A stretch of 64,000 bases of DNA from assembly GCF_042186555.1 (NCBI RefSeq), contig NC_133335.1, positions 173,473,919 through 173,537,918 of the forward strand, in the 5' to 3' direction. Each line of letters opens with the position of its first letter. Positions within the stretch are counted from its first letter, which is position 1. The notes beneath the pieces are model-generated. The model was given only the letters and a program-made list of their open reading frames with translations. It did no database searches and was not told where the DNA came from. The DNA is from Aquarana catesbeiana. Lineage: Eukaryota > Chordata > Amphibia > Anura > Ranidae. Below are positions 40,001 to 42,150 of this stretch, one piece after another. The position numbers and the translations under genes were made by a program.

Positions 40001-41282
40001 CCCAAAAAAGGGGCACCAGAGAGGGAGGAGGCAGATAAGCGGAGTTTCCCCCTTTTGGGTGGAACTCCGCCTGAATTAACAGCAATTTTTTCCCTCACCT
40101 GCCTAAAACTTTTGCAAAGTGGTGTATATTATCCGCTTTCCGACCATGCAGCAACATGGCTTGCCTGTGCGAATTGCCGTTATGTTACGTCGCTCCCTCT
40201 AGTGGCCACTAGGGGCGCACCCGCAGCTCGCCCCCGGAGCCGATGCGAGTGCCGATCGCTCGTAACACAACGAGAACCGGGATCTGTGTGTGTAAACACA
40301 CAGATCCCGGGTTCTCTGAGGGGAGAAGTGACTGATCGTCTGTTCATACAAAGTATGAACAGTGATCTGTCAACTCCCCTACACAGTCCCATCCCCCCTT
40401 CAGTTAGAATACACACCAGGGAACACAATTAACCCCTTGATCGCCCCCTAGTGTTAACCACTACACTGCCAGTGACATTGTTACAGTAATCAATGCATTT
40501 TTATAGCACTGATCGCTGTATTAATGCCAATGGTCCCAAACATGTGTCAAAATTGTCCGATGTGTCCGCCATAATGTCGCAGTCATGATAAAAAGCGCAG
40601 ATCGCCACCATTACTAGTAAAAAAAAAAAAAAAAATTATAATAATAAAAATGTTATAAATCTATCCCCTATTTTGTAGAAGCTATTATTTTTGTGCAAAT
40701 CCAATCAGTATACGCTTATTGCGTTTTTTTTTTTTTACCAAAAATATGTAGAAGAATATATATCGGCTTAAAAACTGAGGAAGAAAAATGTTTTTTTTTA
40801 TATATTTTTGGGGGATATTTATTATAGCAAAAAAGTAAAAAATAATGCGTTTTTTTGTGTGTTTTTCAAAATTGTCGCTTTTTTTGTTTATAGCGCAAAA
40901 TATAAAAACTACAGAGGTGATCAAATACCACCAAAAGAAAGCTCTATTTGTGGGGAAAAAGGACGTCAATTTTGTTTGGGAGCCACGTCGCACGACCGCG
41001 CAATTGTCAGTTAAAGCGACAAAGTGCCGAATCGCAAAAAAGTGCTCAGGTCAGGAAGGGGGTAAAATCTTCTGAAGCAGTTAATGTAATACAAATATAG
41101 AGTTATATAATAACATTATTGTGATAAAAGTATATATATATACATATGAGATATAGACTTATATAACATTGCATATATATTAAGGTAATGAATGATATAC
41201 TGTATCTATCTAGACTTATATAATATTAATGTAATGAATGATATACTGTAGTATACCTAGACTTATATAATATAAATGTAAT

Positions 41283-41340
<58 letters not shown>

Positions 41341-41609
41341 TGTATGGGTCATGGTCTGTAGTTGGGATAGCGGCAGAGAATAGTGGGCGTGTCTGTGTGT
41401 CCAGACTCGGTCAGTGATTGGCCGCCCCAGTAGTGAGCGGGTTAAAGCGTTGCCTGCGGTTCTGCACGTAACCCATGGCGCCCCATTGTGGACAATAATA
41501 CAATCAGCACCTCGGGGATGATCAGCCTGAGCTCCCCGTCCTCTTCCCCCTCCTCCTGGACGTACACATACTCCCGGAGCACGACTCGAAGCTCCCCTTC
41601 TTCCCCCAT
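7050..41609 (-). CDS. METTL23: METTL23 gene, complete coding sequence in five exons
   Basis: METTL23 is a seven-beta-strand methyltransferase of the METTL21/23 group. In mammals it is linked to histone H3R17 methylation, binds the transcription factor GABPA, and is mutated in a recessive intellectual disability. The coding exons on the minus strand are 41609-41511, 35315-35211, 19101-18864, 16518-16434 and 7218-7050. Every junction has GT and AG. The lengths (99+105+238+85+169) sum to 696 nt, which is 231 residues plus TGA. From the MYVWPCALVLAQ segment onward the product is 191 residues, against 190 in the standard human protein. Visible motifs are the SAM-binding loop VLEVGSGVSLPG (split across exons 2 and 3), AANVILSD, LTWGEISPD and SDVFYEP. 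All frames stay open, so the gene looks functional. The gene is very long because introns 1, 2 and 4 (about 6, 16 and 9 kb) are filled with transposons. I see no clear AATAAA just downstream of the stop. Exon calls rest on protein similarity from memory; no transcript was checked. Confidence 0.95.
7219..8316. other. METTL23 intron 4, right-most 1.1 kb
   Basis: AT-rich intronic sequence with scattered homopolymers. I recognise no gene, and only weak fragments of the interspersed families (for example around 7940-8180). Confidence 0.5.
8317..8398. repeat. (GT)n(AT)n microsatellite, left part
   Basis: A GT run followed by a long AT run ending exactly where the retrotransposon LTR begins (TGTGAGGG at 8399). 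The matching AT run resumes at 13886, so the element inserted into the microsatellite. Confidence 0.95.
8399..8947 (-). repeat. 3' LTR of the Gmr1-type element
   Basis: 549 bp, bounded by an AT run on the left and TACCCCCCCC on the right. It appears identical to 13337-13885. It encodes the last ~30 codons and the stop of the gag-pol frame. Confidence 0.95.
8855..13294 (-). CDS. Retrotransposon gag-pol polyprotein, integrase before RT, with SCAN-like capsid
   Basis: 1479 residues in one uninterrupted frame. Residues 1-90 are a Gln-rich coiled coil. About 105-270 is capsid, and 205-268 (LSRRWLQPETLT, RFLRALPTAIQKWV, LVDLVERYLA) looks like a SCAN domain; SCAN is thought to derive from Gmr1-like gag. 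A CCHC knuckle CYRCRQEGHISANC is at 328-341. The aspartic protease DSGS motif is at 391-394. Integrase HHCC lies at about 607-647, and its DDE residues in AMDLVGP (676), LTDQGTPF (735) and LVERFNK (771). A GPY/F-type module KWQGPYEVL begins near 908. Reverse transcriptase has SRLGTA-like palm motifs, TLDLTKGYWQIPL (1102-1114) and YLDD (1165-1168). RNase H has QTDASDVGLG (1314-), IEKECLAVKWAL and VTDHAPLKWM. There is no stop or frameshift between gag and pol, and the C-terminus is read inside the LTR. Confidence 0.95.
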   Translation of the reverse strand: MEEILRQLALANANQQQTNAGLQKSLAAQQQTNATLQQSLEAQQKAQLQSLDAQQQAQQQSEARFIELLQKQEQRLQQQIETLMQQRPQTSEASGSTNTASFGVSRLLTKMTGEDDPEVFLTTFERTAEREKWPKEQWAGLVAPLLTGESQKAYYDLEPDQAKDYVVLKTEILARLGVTLAVRAQRVHNWTFRLGKPPRSQMYDLIHLSRRWLQPETLTAPNIVERVVMDRFLRALPTAIQKWVSHGDPETADKLVDLVERYLATENLTTSSRDSRTFHPKTRPSPVAGKMTPRGEGGESEKVGVQPNVWREQPGKPRPQEAAKKIICYRCRQEGHISANCPVVDEPMQCDFIRDRRQSMFATVACTAIRGPEKHLCKMCINGRNVDVLLDSGSLVTLIKAELVTTVVSGNNKVAVICVHGDTREYPVTSVFFETHKGNLSHQVGLVSHLPHDAIVGRDFPMFWELWDCPEPPTGAPIDQKDDDQNSSESGEDSPEFPLSVLAGETRENGEEPTSSDENMPSVEFSDLEVHRENFATEQLKDPTLIKARENVVKIDGELVNPEKTCTYPYFTVERDLLYRVAQRAEETVEQLVVPKPYRKLVLELAHGHILGGHLGTEKTRERVLQRFYWPGVMKETENYCSSCPVCQKSAPMPHFRNPLVPLPIIEVPFERIAMDLVGPIMKSARGHQYILVIMDYATRYPEAIPLRNTSAKTIAKELSLVFSRVGICKELLTDQGTPFMSRVMKELCKLFKVTQLRTSVYHPQTDGLVERFNKTLKQMLKKVVDRDGKNWDCLIPYLMFAIREVPQSSTGFSPFELLYGRHPRGLLDIAKETWENESSPHRSVIEHVALMQDRIAQVMPIVKEHLAQSQLAQQRVYNRGAKTRTFSPGDKVLVLVPTVESKFMAKWQGPYEVLEKLSEVNYRVRQPGRRKLEQVYHVNLLKAWRDRESLVAETLSPVQSDCFVPEVGIAVTLSKPQKQEVKEFVLRNKEIFSELPGETSGVEHDIITPPGERVKLKPYRIPEARREAIRGEVQRMLELGVIEESQSDWSSPIVLVPKPDGSWRFCNDFRQLNKVTKFDTYPMPRIDELIDRLGTARYMTTLDLTKGYWQIPLAESAKEKTAFVTPDGAFQYKRMPFGLQNAPATFQRKMDKILRPHQKYAAAYLDDVIIHSTDWVSHLPKVQAVLDSIREAGFTANPKKCTIGQEEAKYLGYTIGRGVIKPQVNKVEAIQSWPRPNSKKQVRAFLGIAGYYRRFIPHFASQAVPLTNLTKGKESVMVKWSPEAEAAFQSLKTALCSQPVLYSPDFSKDFVVQTDASDVGLGAVLSQVWNGEEHPVIYLSRKLKSHEVNYATIEKECLAVKWALDSLRYYLLGRHFDLVTDHAPLKWMAQNKETNRRINRWFLALQEFNFTVKHRPGVKMGNVDALSRVHACLTACVPTPRLKQEGGVCDSRQVKSPGCIQDGKYVCPRFRLYADLYH
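8950..8962 (-). other. Polypurine tract
   Basis: On the minus strand the sequence reads AAGAGGGGGGGGG just upstream of the 3' LTR. This is the expected position and composition of the plus-strand primer for reverse transcription. Confidence 0.8.
13317..13334 (-). other. Putative primer-binding site
   Basis: On the minus strand TGGTGGAGAAGCAGGGGC begins two bases after the 5' LTR. The leading TGG complements the CCA end of tRNAs. I cannot assign the primer tRNA from memory. Confidence 0.5.
13337..13885 (-). repeat. 5' LTR of the Gmr1-type element
   Basis: 549 bp, apparently identical to 8399-8947. In element orientation it starts TGTGACAG and ends CCTCACA. It should hold the promoter and polyadenylation signals; a candidate TATA or AATAAA was not pinned down. 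Confidence 0.95.
13886..13943. repeat. (AT)n microsatellite, right part
   Basis: Continuation of the AT run at 8330-8398, separated from it by the retrotransposon insertion. Confidence 0.95.
13944..16433. other. METTL23 intron 4, left 2.5 kb
   Basis: No gene seen. The block 15213-15740 opens TGTCAGGACCTGG, has a C/T-rich interior with repeated CTTGATNCC-like phrases, and closes near GTGAGCCCGTGACA; it may be a solo terminal repeat or other dispersed element. The piece at 15975-16110 (GGCTAACTCTACC, ATACCCATATTTAGG) recurs at 17698-17770. Confidence 0.45.
16434..16518 (-). CDS. METTL23: METTL23 coding exon 4
   Basis: 85 nt too short to stand out as an open frame. Read on the minus strand after the acceptor AG at 16520-16519, it gives (G)AT then FEDILVTVQFIMERNPK and AEFWTTYQVR, then AG before the donor GTGCTT at 16433. 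It matches the FEDILATIYFLMHKNPK..WSTYQVR region of METTL23. The phases complete both neighbouring exons exactly (G|AT for Asp and AG|T for Ser). Confidence 0.93.
16519..17985. other. METTL23 intron 3, right portion
   Basis: Contains a small inverted repeat (CCATTGTCTGACTC near 16729 and its complement near 16825) and the dispersed motif ACAGGATTTATATAGTGCC (17124-17142). It also has a second copy of the GGCTAACTCCACC repeat (17698-17770). No gene seen. Confidence 0.5.
17986..18336 (-). repeat. AACCACTTC-family repeat, minus orientation (fragment)
   Basis: Shares GATCAAATACCACCAAAAG, GCTCTATTTGTGGG and CAATTGTCAGTTAAAG with the other copies. It ends GGAGCTGAAGTGGTTAAAG near 18337. Confidence 0.8.
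18452..18835. mobile_element. Truncated MITE of the GGCCCCTTTCACAC family
   Basis: Opens TAGGCCCCCTTCACACAGG, like the intact copy at 52814-53214. It carries GTCCGTTTACACCCGC and GATCTGTACTCTTCC, but the right terminal repeat is missing. The fragment stops about 30 bp from METTL23 exon 3. Confidence 0.65.
18864..19101 (-). CDS. METTL23: METTL23 coding exon 3 (SAM-binding core)
   Basis: 238 nt encoding VGSGVSLPGVLAAK, AANVILSDSAAMPQC, CRQNNLSGIPVIGLTWGE and DIVLGSDVFYEPK, plus the first base of an Asp codon. It carries the glycine-rich SAM loop and the DVFYEP motif of this methyltransferase group. The acceptor AG is at 19103-19102 and the donor GTAAAG starts at 18863. A truncated MITE copy lies about 30 bp past the donor. 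Confidence 0.95.
19102..19616. other. METTL23 intron 2, right edge
   Basis: AT-rich start, then a stretch at 19310-19500 (AAAGCACACTTC, GTGCGATTTGAACCC, TTGCACCACAACGCATGG) that reads like a worn MITE. No gene seen. Confidence 0.4.
19617..19765. repeat. DIRS inverted terminal repeat, left (element 3' side)
   Basis: Contains GGGACACAGAGGCATAGTAG, GTGATGGACACTGGCACACC and ATTACTGGGAGTACC. All are found in complement at 26432-26572 with only a few differences. Confidence 0.9.
19800..20965 (-). pseudogene. DIRS tyrosine recombinase remnant
   Basis: Minus-strand reading at 19800-19950 gives VHSSRATSASWAAHHQ, VHICKAATWSSILTF and TRFYQVDVKR. That supplies the HxxR motif and the nucleophilic Tyr (codon about 19840-19838) of the DIRS recombinase C-terminal domain. 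The more N-terminal part (to about 20960) is only partly readable and is broken by stops. Confidence 0.8.
21130..21790 (-). pseudogene. DIRS RNase H domain remnant
   Basis: Two overlapping frames carry VVTTDASLSGLGAVLEEA, then LEIRAALLALRAW, IQFDNTTAVACINHLWGT and NWQAVYFSRQQL. This is the DIRS RNase H domain, with the first Asp (TDAS), Glu (LEIRA) and Asp (FDNTTA) retained. A frameshift near 21400-21470 separates the two frames. Confidence 0.85.
21930..22400 (-). pseudogene. DIRS reverse transcriptase remnant
   Basis: Minus strand reads TVLKPNGDVKPILGLNRF near 22320-22265, SIDIKDAYLHVP near 22185-22150 and IAYLDDLLLI near 22012-21983. These are RT motifs 2, A and C with the Asp residues intact, but they sit in different frames. 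Confidence 0.85.
22640..23345 (-). pseudogene. DIRS gag-like region (3' part)
   Basis: Fragments such as LPGALCFAIDATRDSILRAS, LTLGLVHMNRILWLK and FFPFRSERLFEEDL (22774-23058) precede RT in element orientation. The position and Phe-Pro-Phe-rich style fit the DIRS ORF1/gag product. The frame breaks several times. Confidence 0.65.
23457..24210. mobile_element. Repeat inserted into the DIRS gag region
   Basis: Begins with a hairpin (GTGTGGCTCGGGGTTA / TAACCCCGAGCCACAC, 23473-23524) and has a GC-rich block at 23570-23690. It ends CATACCGCCAGGGAGGTTAAA near 24190, a frequent repeat terminus. The family is unidentified. Confidence 0.5.
24214..24636. mobile_element. Harbinger-like MITE with TAA target duplication
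   Basis: 423 bp with inverted ends TGCCGCGTACACATGACCGG and the complement of CGACCGTGTGTACGTGGCA. It is flanked by TAA on both sides (24211-24213 and 24637-24639). A 3-bp TWA-type duplication is typical of PIF/Harbinger. The same family occurs at 28573-28996. Confidence 0.85.
24279..25219. repeat. 470-bp tandem duplication
   Basis: 24279-24748 is repeated at 24749-25219 with only a handful of differences (an extra base in the A tract near 25012 and TTCCTCT versus TCCCTCT). The unit runs from inside the Harbinger-like MITE into DIRS gag sequence, so the second copy carries a MITE lacking its first ~65 bp. Confidence 0.95.
25213..26340 (-). pseudogene. DIRS gag-like region (5' part) and leader
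   Basis: A minus-strand frame at 25527-25213 (MHQAEALIAAAVLNYYSA, VLEERLAALICPKWE) continues toward the MITE insertion. The part 25560-26340 is GC-rich, without a convincing frame. The assignment rests on position between the inverted terminus and the clearer gag fragment. Confidence 0.45.
26432..26572. repeat. DIRS inverted terminal repeat, right (element 5' side)
   Basis: Complement of 19617-19765: GGTACTCCCAGTAATGGGAG, GGTGTGCCAGTGTCCATCAC and CATAGTAACTACTATGGCTC. The two arms are roughly 90% alike by eye. Confidence 0.9.
26803..27045 (-). pseudogene. Tc1 transposase C-terminal fragment
   Basis: Reads MLEWPSQYPDLNPIENLWQD followed by LKIAVYRRSPSNLTELE and KEEWAKISLSRYAKLVETYP. PDLNPIENLW holds the third catalytic acidic residue of the Tc1 DDE domain. 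Confidence 0.9.
27068..27178. mobile_element. hAT-type MITE
   Basis: 111 bp with termini CAGGGGTCTCCAAACTATG and CATAGTTTGGAGATCCCTG. It is flanked by ATATAAAC and ATCTAAAC (7 of 8 matching), the 8-bp duplication length of hAT. It sits inside the Tc1 element. Confidence 0.85.
27573..27788 (+). pseudogene. PIF/Harbinger transposase N-terminal fragment
   Basis: Encodes MPLLRELQENNPDDFQNYLR, MTDPCSHQLSALLTPYIKKQ and DT. This resembles the N-terminal region of HARBI1-like nucleases just ahead of the helix-turn-helix. The catalytic DDE part is deleted. Confidence 0.8.
27876..28140. repeat. Dispersed repeat (TTACATAGTAGGTGAG family), copy 1
   Basis: Carries GAAAAAAGACACAAGTCCATC, CCGCCTGTGGAAGGGAATTC and TTACAGTAAAGAACCCTC. 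Other copies are at 36778-36985 (partial) and 56594-56822. It may be SINE-like or a LINE tail; the family is not identified. Confidence 0.7.
28573..28996. mobile_element. Harbinger-like MITE with TAA target duplication (second copy)
   Basis: Flanked by TAA at 28570-28572 and 28997-28999. Ends are AGCCGCATACACACGA and TCGTGTGTACAGGGCA. It is a relative of the MITE at 24214-24636, in inverse orientation judging by interior blocks (CGACGCATGCTCTGAAGCAA). Confidence 0.85.
29085..29760 (-). pseudogene. Tc1 transposase N-terminal and central fragments
   Basis: Frame 29363-29121 contains SVARRKPLFKESHKKSHL, DTANMWKKVLWSDELKKI and FGLKAKHYVWRK. LWSDE corresponds to a catalytic Asp region. The upstream DNA-binding part is interrupted by the hAT MITE at 29495-29633 and by frameshifts. 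Confidence 0.85.
29495..29633. mobile_element. hAT-type hairpin MITE with perfect 8-bp target duplication
   Basis: 139 bp flanked by GTTTAGGT on both sides (29487-29494 and 29634-29641). The interior is a long hairpin (CCCCAGATGTTTTGGAACTA / TAGTTCCAAAACATCTGGGG). Confidence 0.92.
30092..31391. mobile_element. Non-autonomous hAT element with perfect 8-bp target duplication
   Basis: Termini TAGAGGTCGACCGATAT and its complement bound 1300 bp. They are flanked by ATAAAATC at 30084-30091 and 31392-31399. Sub-terminal arrays of CGGCCGATAT-type repeats lie at both ends. No transposase frame remains. It is inserted in the Tc1 terminal region and contains another MITE (30810-31224). Confidence 0.93.
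30810..31224. mobile_element. MITE inside the hAT element, TAA target duplication
   Basis: 415 bp with ends GGTTGCTTTCACACTGG and CCAGTGTGAAAGGGGTC, flanked by TAA (30807-30809 and 31225-31227). Inverted GC-rich arms (GGCGCTT... / ...AAGCGCC) fill the middle. It is related in its ends to the GGCCCCTTTCACAC family. Confidence 0.88.
31470..31793. other. METTL23 intron 2 segment
   Basis: No gene or clear repeat boundary. A stretch around 31530-31760 (CAGCTGCAATGGCTGATC, TAGTTCATTCATTCACAGAA) resembles dispersed repeat sequence. Confidence 0.35.
31794..31970. mobile_element. MITE-like inverted repeat
   Basis: Left arm CCATGCATCATATGATCTGA and GCACAATCTCCTTTAGAT; right arm ATCTAAAGGAGATTGTACAA and TATATAGTGTATGG. 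The family is unknown and no target duplication is resolved. Confidence 0.75.
31971..32460. other. METTL23 intron 2 segment with a (GT)n tract
   Basis: GT run then G run at 32214-32239; otherwise low-complexity AT-rich sequence (AAAGTGAACTTAGCCTTTAA near 32446). No gene. Confidence 0.5.
32469..34867. mobile_element. hAT-type element carrying a large minisatellite
   Basis: 2399 bp with termini CAGGGATAGGCAACC and GGTTGCCAACCCCTG. Perfect 8-bp duplications CTTTAAGG lie at 32461-32468 and 34868-34875. A GC-rich tail (34130-34860) follows the minisatellite. No transposase is seen, so it is non-autonomous. Confidence 0.92.
32635..34030. repeat. ~30-bp minisatellite, about 1.4 kb
   Basis: Repeats of CTCATCTGTCCCACCACTGT followed by AACCCCCCTG, with variants (TTCTCATCTGCCCCAACACTG, CACATCTGCTCCACCG). 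The 32780-32950 part is most uniform. Open frames on both strands across it are repeat artefacts. Confidence 0.93.
34876..35210. other. METTL23 intron 2, left end
   Basis: AT-rich, apparently unique intron sequence up to the exon 2 donor. Confidence 0.5.
35211..35315 (-). CDS. METTL23: METTL23 coding exon 2
   Basis: 35 codons, VLDSEYGMYVWPC through TGKRVLE, closely matching the vertebrate METTL23 N-terminal region. The acceptor reads TTTTGCAG at 35323-35316 and the donor GTATGT starts at 35210. Both phases are 0. The last residues begin the SAM-binding motif I, completed in exon 3. The exon lies between two transposon-dense introns. Confidence 0.95.
35316..36379. other. METTL23 intron 1, right part
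   Basis: No gene. A piece at 35540-35760 (GGCGGGCGAATGGACAGTG, CTGTCATTTCCTGTCCTAG) looks like dispersed repeat; the rest is unassigned. Confidence 0.4.
36380..36690. repeat. Inverted duplication with ~90-bp arms
   Basis: The left arm (GAATGGGGCAAAATAGATTG, GGCTATATTCTCTGCAGACTG) is matched in complement by 36600-36690 (CAATTTTGCCACATTCAC, TACAGACAATATAGTCTGAG). The spacer is ~130 bp. Arms are about 75% alike, so it is an old event or MITE. Confidence 0.7.
36778..36985. repeat. Dispersed repeat (TTACATAGT family), partial copy
   Basis: Carries TACATAGTTAGTCAGGTTG, AGACACAAGTCCATCTAG and GGCAATCGGATTTTCCCTGG. The first part matches 27876-28140. Confidence 0.65.
37000..37052. repeat. (TA)n(CA)n microsatellite
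   Basis: TA-rich then CA dinucleotides ending where the Tc1 terminus CAGTGCCTTGC begins. Confidence 0.9.
37053..38786 (+). mobile_element. Tc1-like transposon, near full length, frameshifted
   Basis: Termini CAGTGCCTTGCAAAAGTATT and AATACTTTTGCAAGGCAACT bound about 1.73 kb. Transposase sequence is present from the DNA-binding helices to the DDE domain, but in at least two frames. A local duplication (AGCGACTTGGAGCTGTGATAG at about 38398 and 38518) lies near the transposase end. It belongs to a different Tc1 family from 26611-31469. Confidence 0.9.
37541..38429 (+). pseudogene. Tc1 transposase, broken
   Basis: The first frame (37541-38005) reads IPRSTIKFIITKWKEHGTT, LPRDGRTPKLRDWARRALIR, VHRTTISCTLHRVGLYGRLA and KVLWSDETKNELFG. 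The second frame continues with GGRFTFQQDNDPKYT-like sequence and NVLEWPSQSPELIP (about 38155-38250). The usual DLNPIE has become ELIPTE. Frameshifts and the changed motif argue it is dead. Confidence 0.9.
38800..39530. mobile_element. MITE-like element with a multi-arm palindrome
   Basis: The outer parts (CTATGTGTCCATGTACACAG at left; CTCATGTGCATGAAGCCTAAG at right) look like ends of the TTCATGTACAC family at 49438-49853. The core 38995-39372 is a four-fold alternating palindrome listed separately. Confidence 0.6.
38995..39372. repeat. Alternating inverted repeats (four arms)
   Basis: The block GCAGAGAATGACATTTTGCG, continuing GGGGCCCC...CTTGGTGCTAGGAACCCC, appears forward at about 38998. 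It is complementary to about 39175, forward again from about 39180, and complementary to about 39370. GATACGGGGCCC and ATATGTTGTAGTG mark the arms. Confidence 0.9.
39531..39850. repeat. TTCATGTACAC-family repeat (fragment)
   Basis: GGCTTCATGTACACTGCTAC and GGACGTTTAGGAGCAGTTGG match the intact element at 49438-49853. The right end is truncated by a C tract near 39826. Confidence 0.75.
39851..40094. other. METTL23 intron 1 segment
   Basis: GC-richer dispersed-repeat-like sequence (GCATGCGCAGTAGGTTCG, GGGAGGAGGCAGATAAGC). No gene. Confidence 0.4.
40095..41085 (-). repeat. AACCACTTC-family repeat, long copy in minus orientation
   Basis: Contains a hairpin GGGATCTGTGTGTGTAAACA with its complement, CCCCCTAGTGTTAACCAC, GATCGCTGTATTAATGCC, AGAGGTGATCAAATACCACC and CAATTGTCAGTTAAAGCGAC. 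It ends near GAAGCAGTTAA (about 41082). Confidence 0.85.
41086..41510. other. METTL23 intron 1, left end with (AT)n(AC)n microsatellite
   Basis: AT-rich repeats of TATATAATATTAATGTAATG style, then AC/AT dinucleotide runs at about 41282-41340. GC-richer sequence follows into exon 1. No gene. Confidence 0.7.
41511..41609 (-). CDS. METTL23: METTL23 coding exon 1
   Basis: 33 codons starting MGEEGELRVV and ending ELRLIIPE, which joins in phase 0 to VLDSEYGMYVWPC of exon 2. The ATG at 41609 is the first in this frame after an in-frame TGA four codons upstream, which supports it as the start. The peptide is notably acidic (EEGEEDGE). The donor is GTGCTG at 41510. It lies on the METTL23 side of the promoter shared with JMJD6. 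This is the least conserved exon, so it is less certain than the others. Confidence 0.8.
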
Positions 41610-42021
41610 CCGGAGACATCACCGGGGGGAACTCCTCCACACGTGCGCCGCCATACTGTCGCACATTAATGGCGCCATCGGCGGAACCCGGCAGCCATAT
41701 TGGTAGAGGAAACCGCATAGCTTTAGTTGTAGGATGTATCGCTGCACACATGCGTGTGCAGCCATTTGCTTAGGATAAAAAAAAAATACGCCGAGCGCCG
41801 ATAGAAGGTGAAAATGAAAAGTATTGGCGTTATATAATTTCGTGTGTGCGCTGACCCTCCCAACATGGCGGCTCTCTCAGGACAAGGCGTGCGGGGAGGG
41901 CGCTTCACTTCCTGATACGTGTGAGCCAATCGGAAATGGGGTGGGCGGGGCGCAGAGTGTCTGGTGAGCGGCTGGGAGATAGCTGGGGGGATCAGAGCGC
42001 GCCTGGTAGGGAATACTCGGG
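41610..42021. promoter_or_regulatory. Divergent METTL23/JMJD6 promoter interval
   Basis: The 412 bp between the two start codons are CpG-richer than the flanking introns. Visible elements are a CCAAT within GAGCCAATCGG (about 41925-41935), an adjacent GC box GGGGTGGGCGGGGCGC (about 41939-41952), a YY1-like AACATGGCGGC (41862-41872), and a second YY1-type core CCATATT at 41695-41701 on the METTL23 side. No TATA box is placed convincingly; a TATATAATT lies at about 41831. Transcription start sites cannot be read from sequence. A bidirectional promoter fits the head-to-head order conserved with human. Confidence 0.7.
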
Positions 42022-42150
42022 ATGAACCACAAGAGTAAGAAGAGGATAAAGGAGGCCAAGCGGAGTGCTCGGCCCGAGCTGAAGGACTCGCAGGACTGGA
42101 TCCGCCATAATTACATAGAGGTGTACAGCCTGAGCACCAACAATGTGCGG
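42022..42150 (+). CDS. JMJD6: JMJD6 coding exon 1
   Basis: 43 codons from ATG at 42022 to NNVR, followed by the donor GTGAGT at 42151. The start MNHKSKKRI is the invariant vertebrate JMJD6 N-terminus, which fixes the initiator. The KKR/AKR clusters correspond to the nuclear localisation region. Confidence 0.97.

Noticed and set aside
41263..41751. 162-codon minus-strand frame over METTL23 exon 1
   Set aside because: Different frame from the exon that splices in phase to VLDSEYGMYVWPC. Its sequence is low-complexity Arg/Gly from GC-rich DNA.
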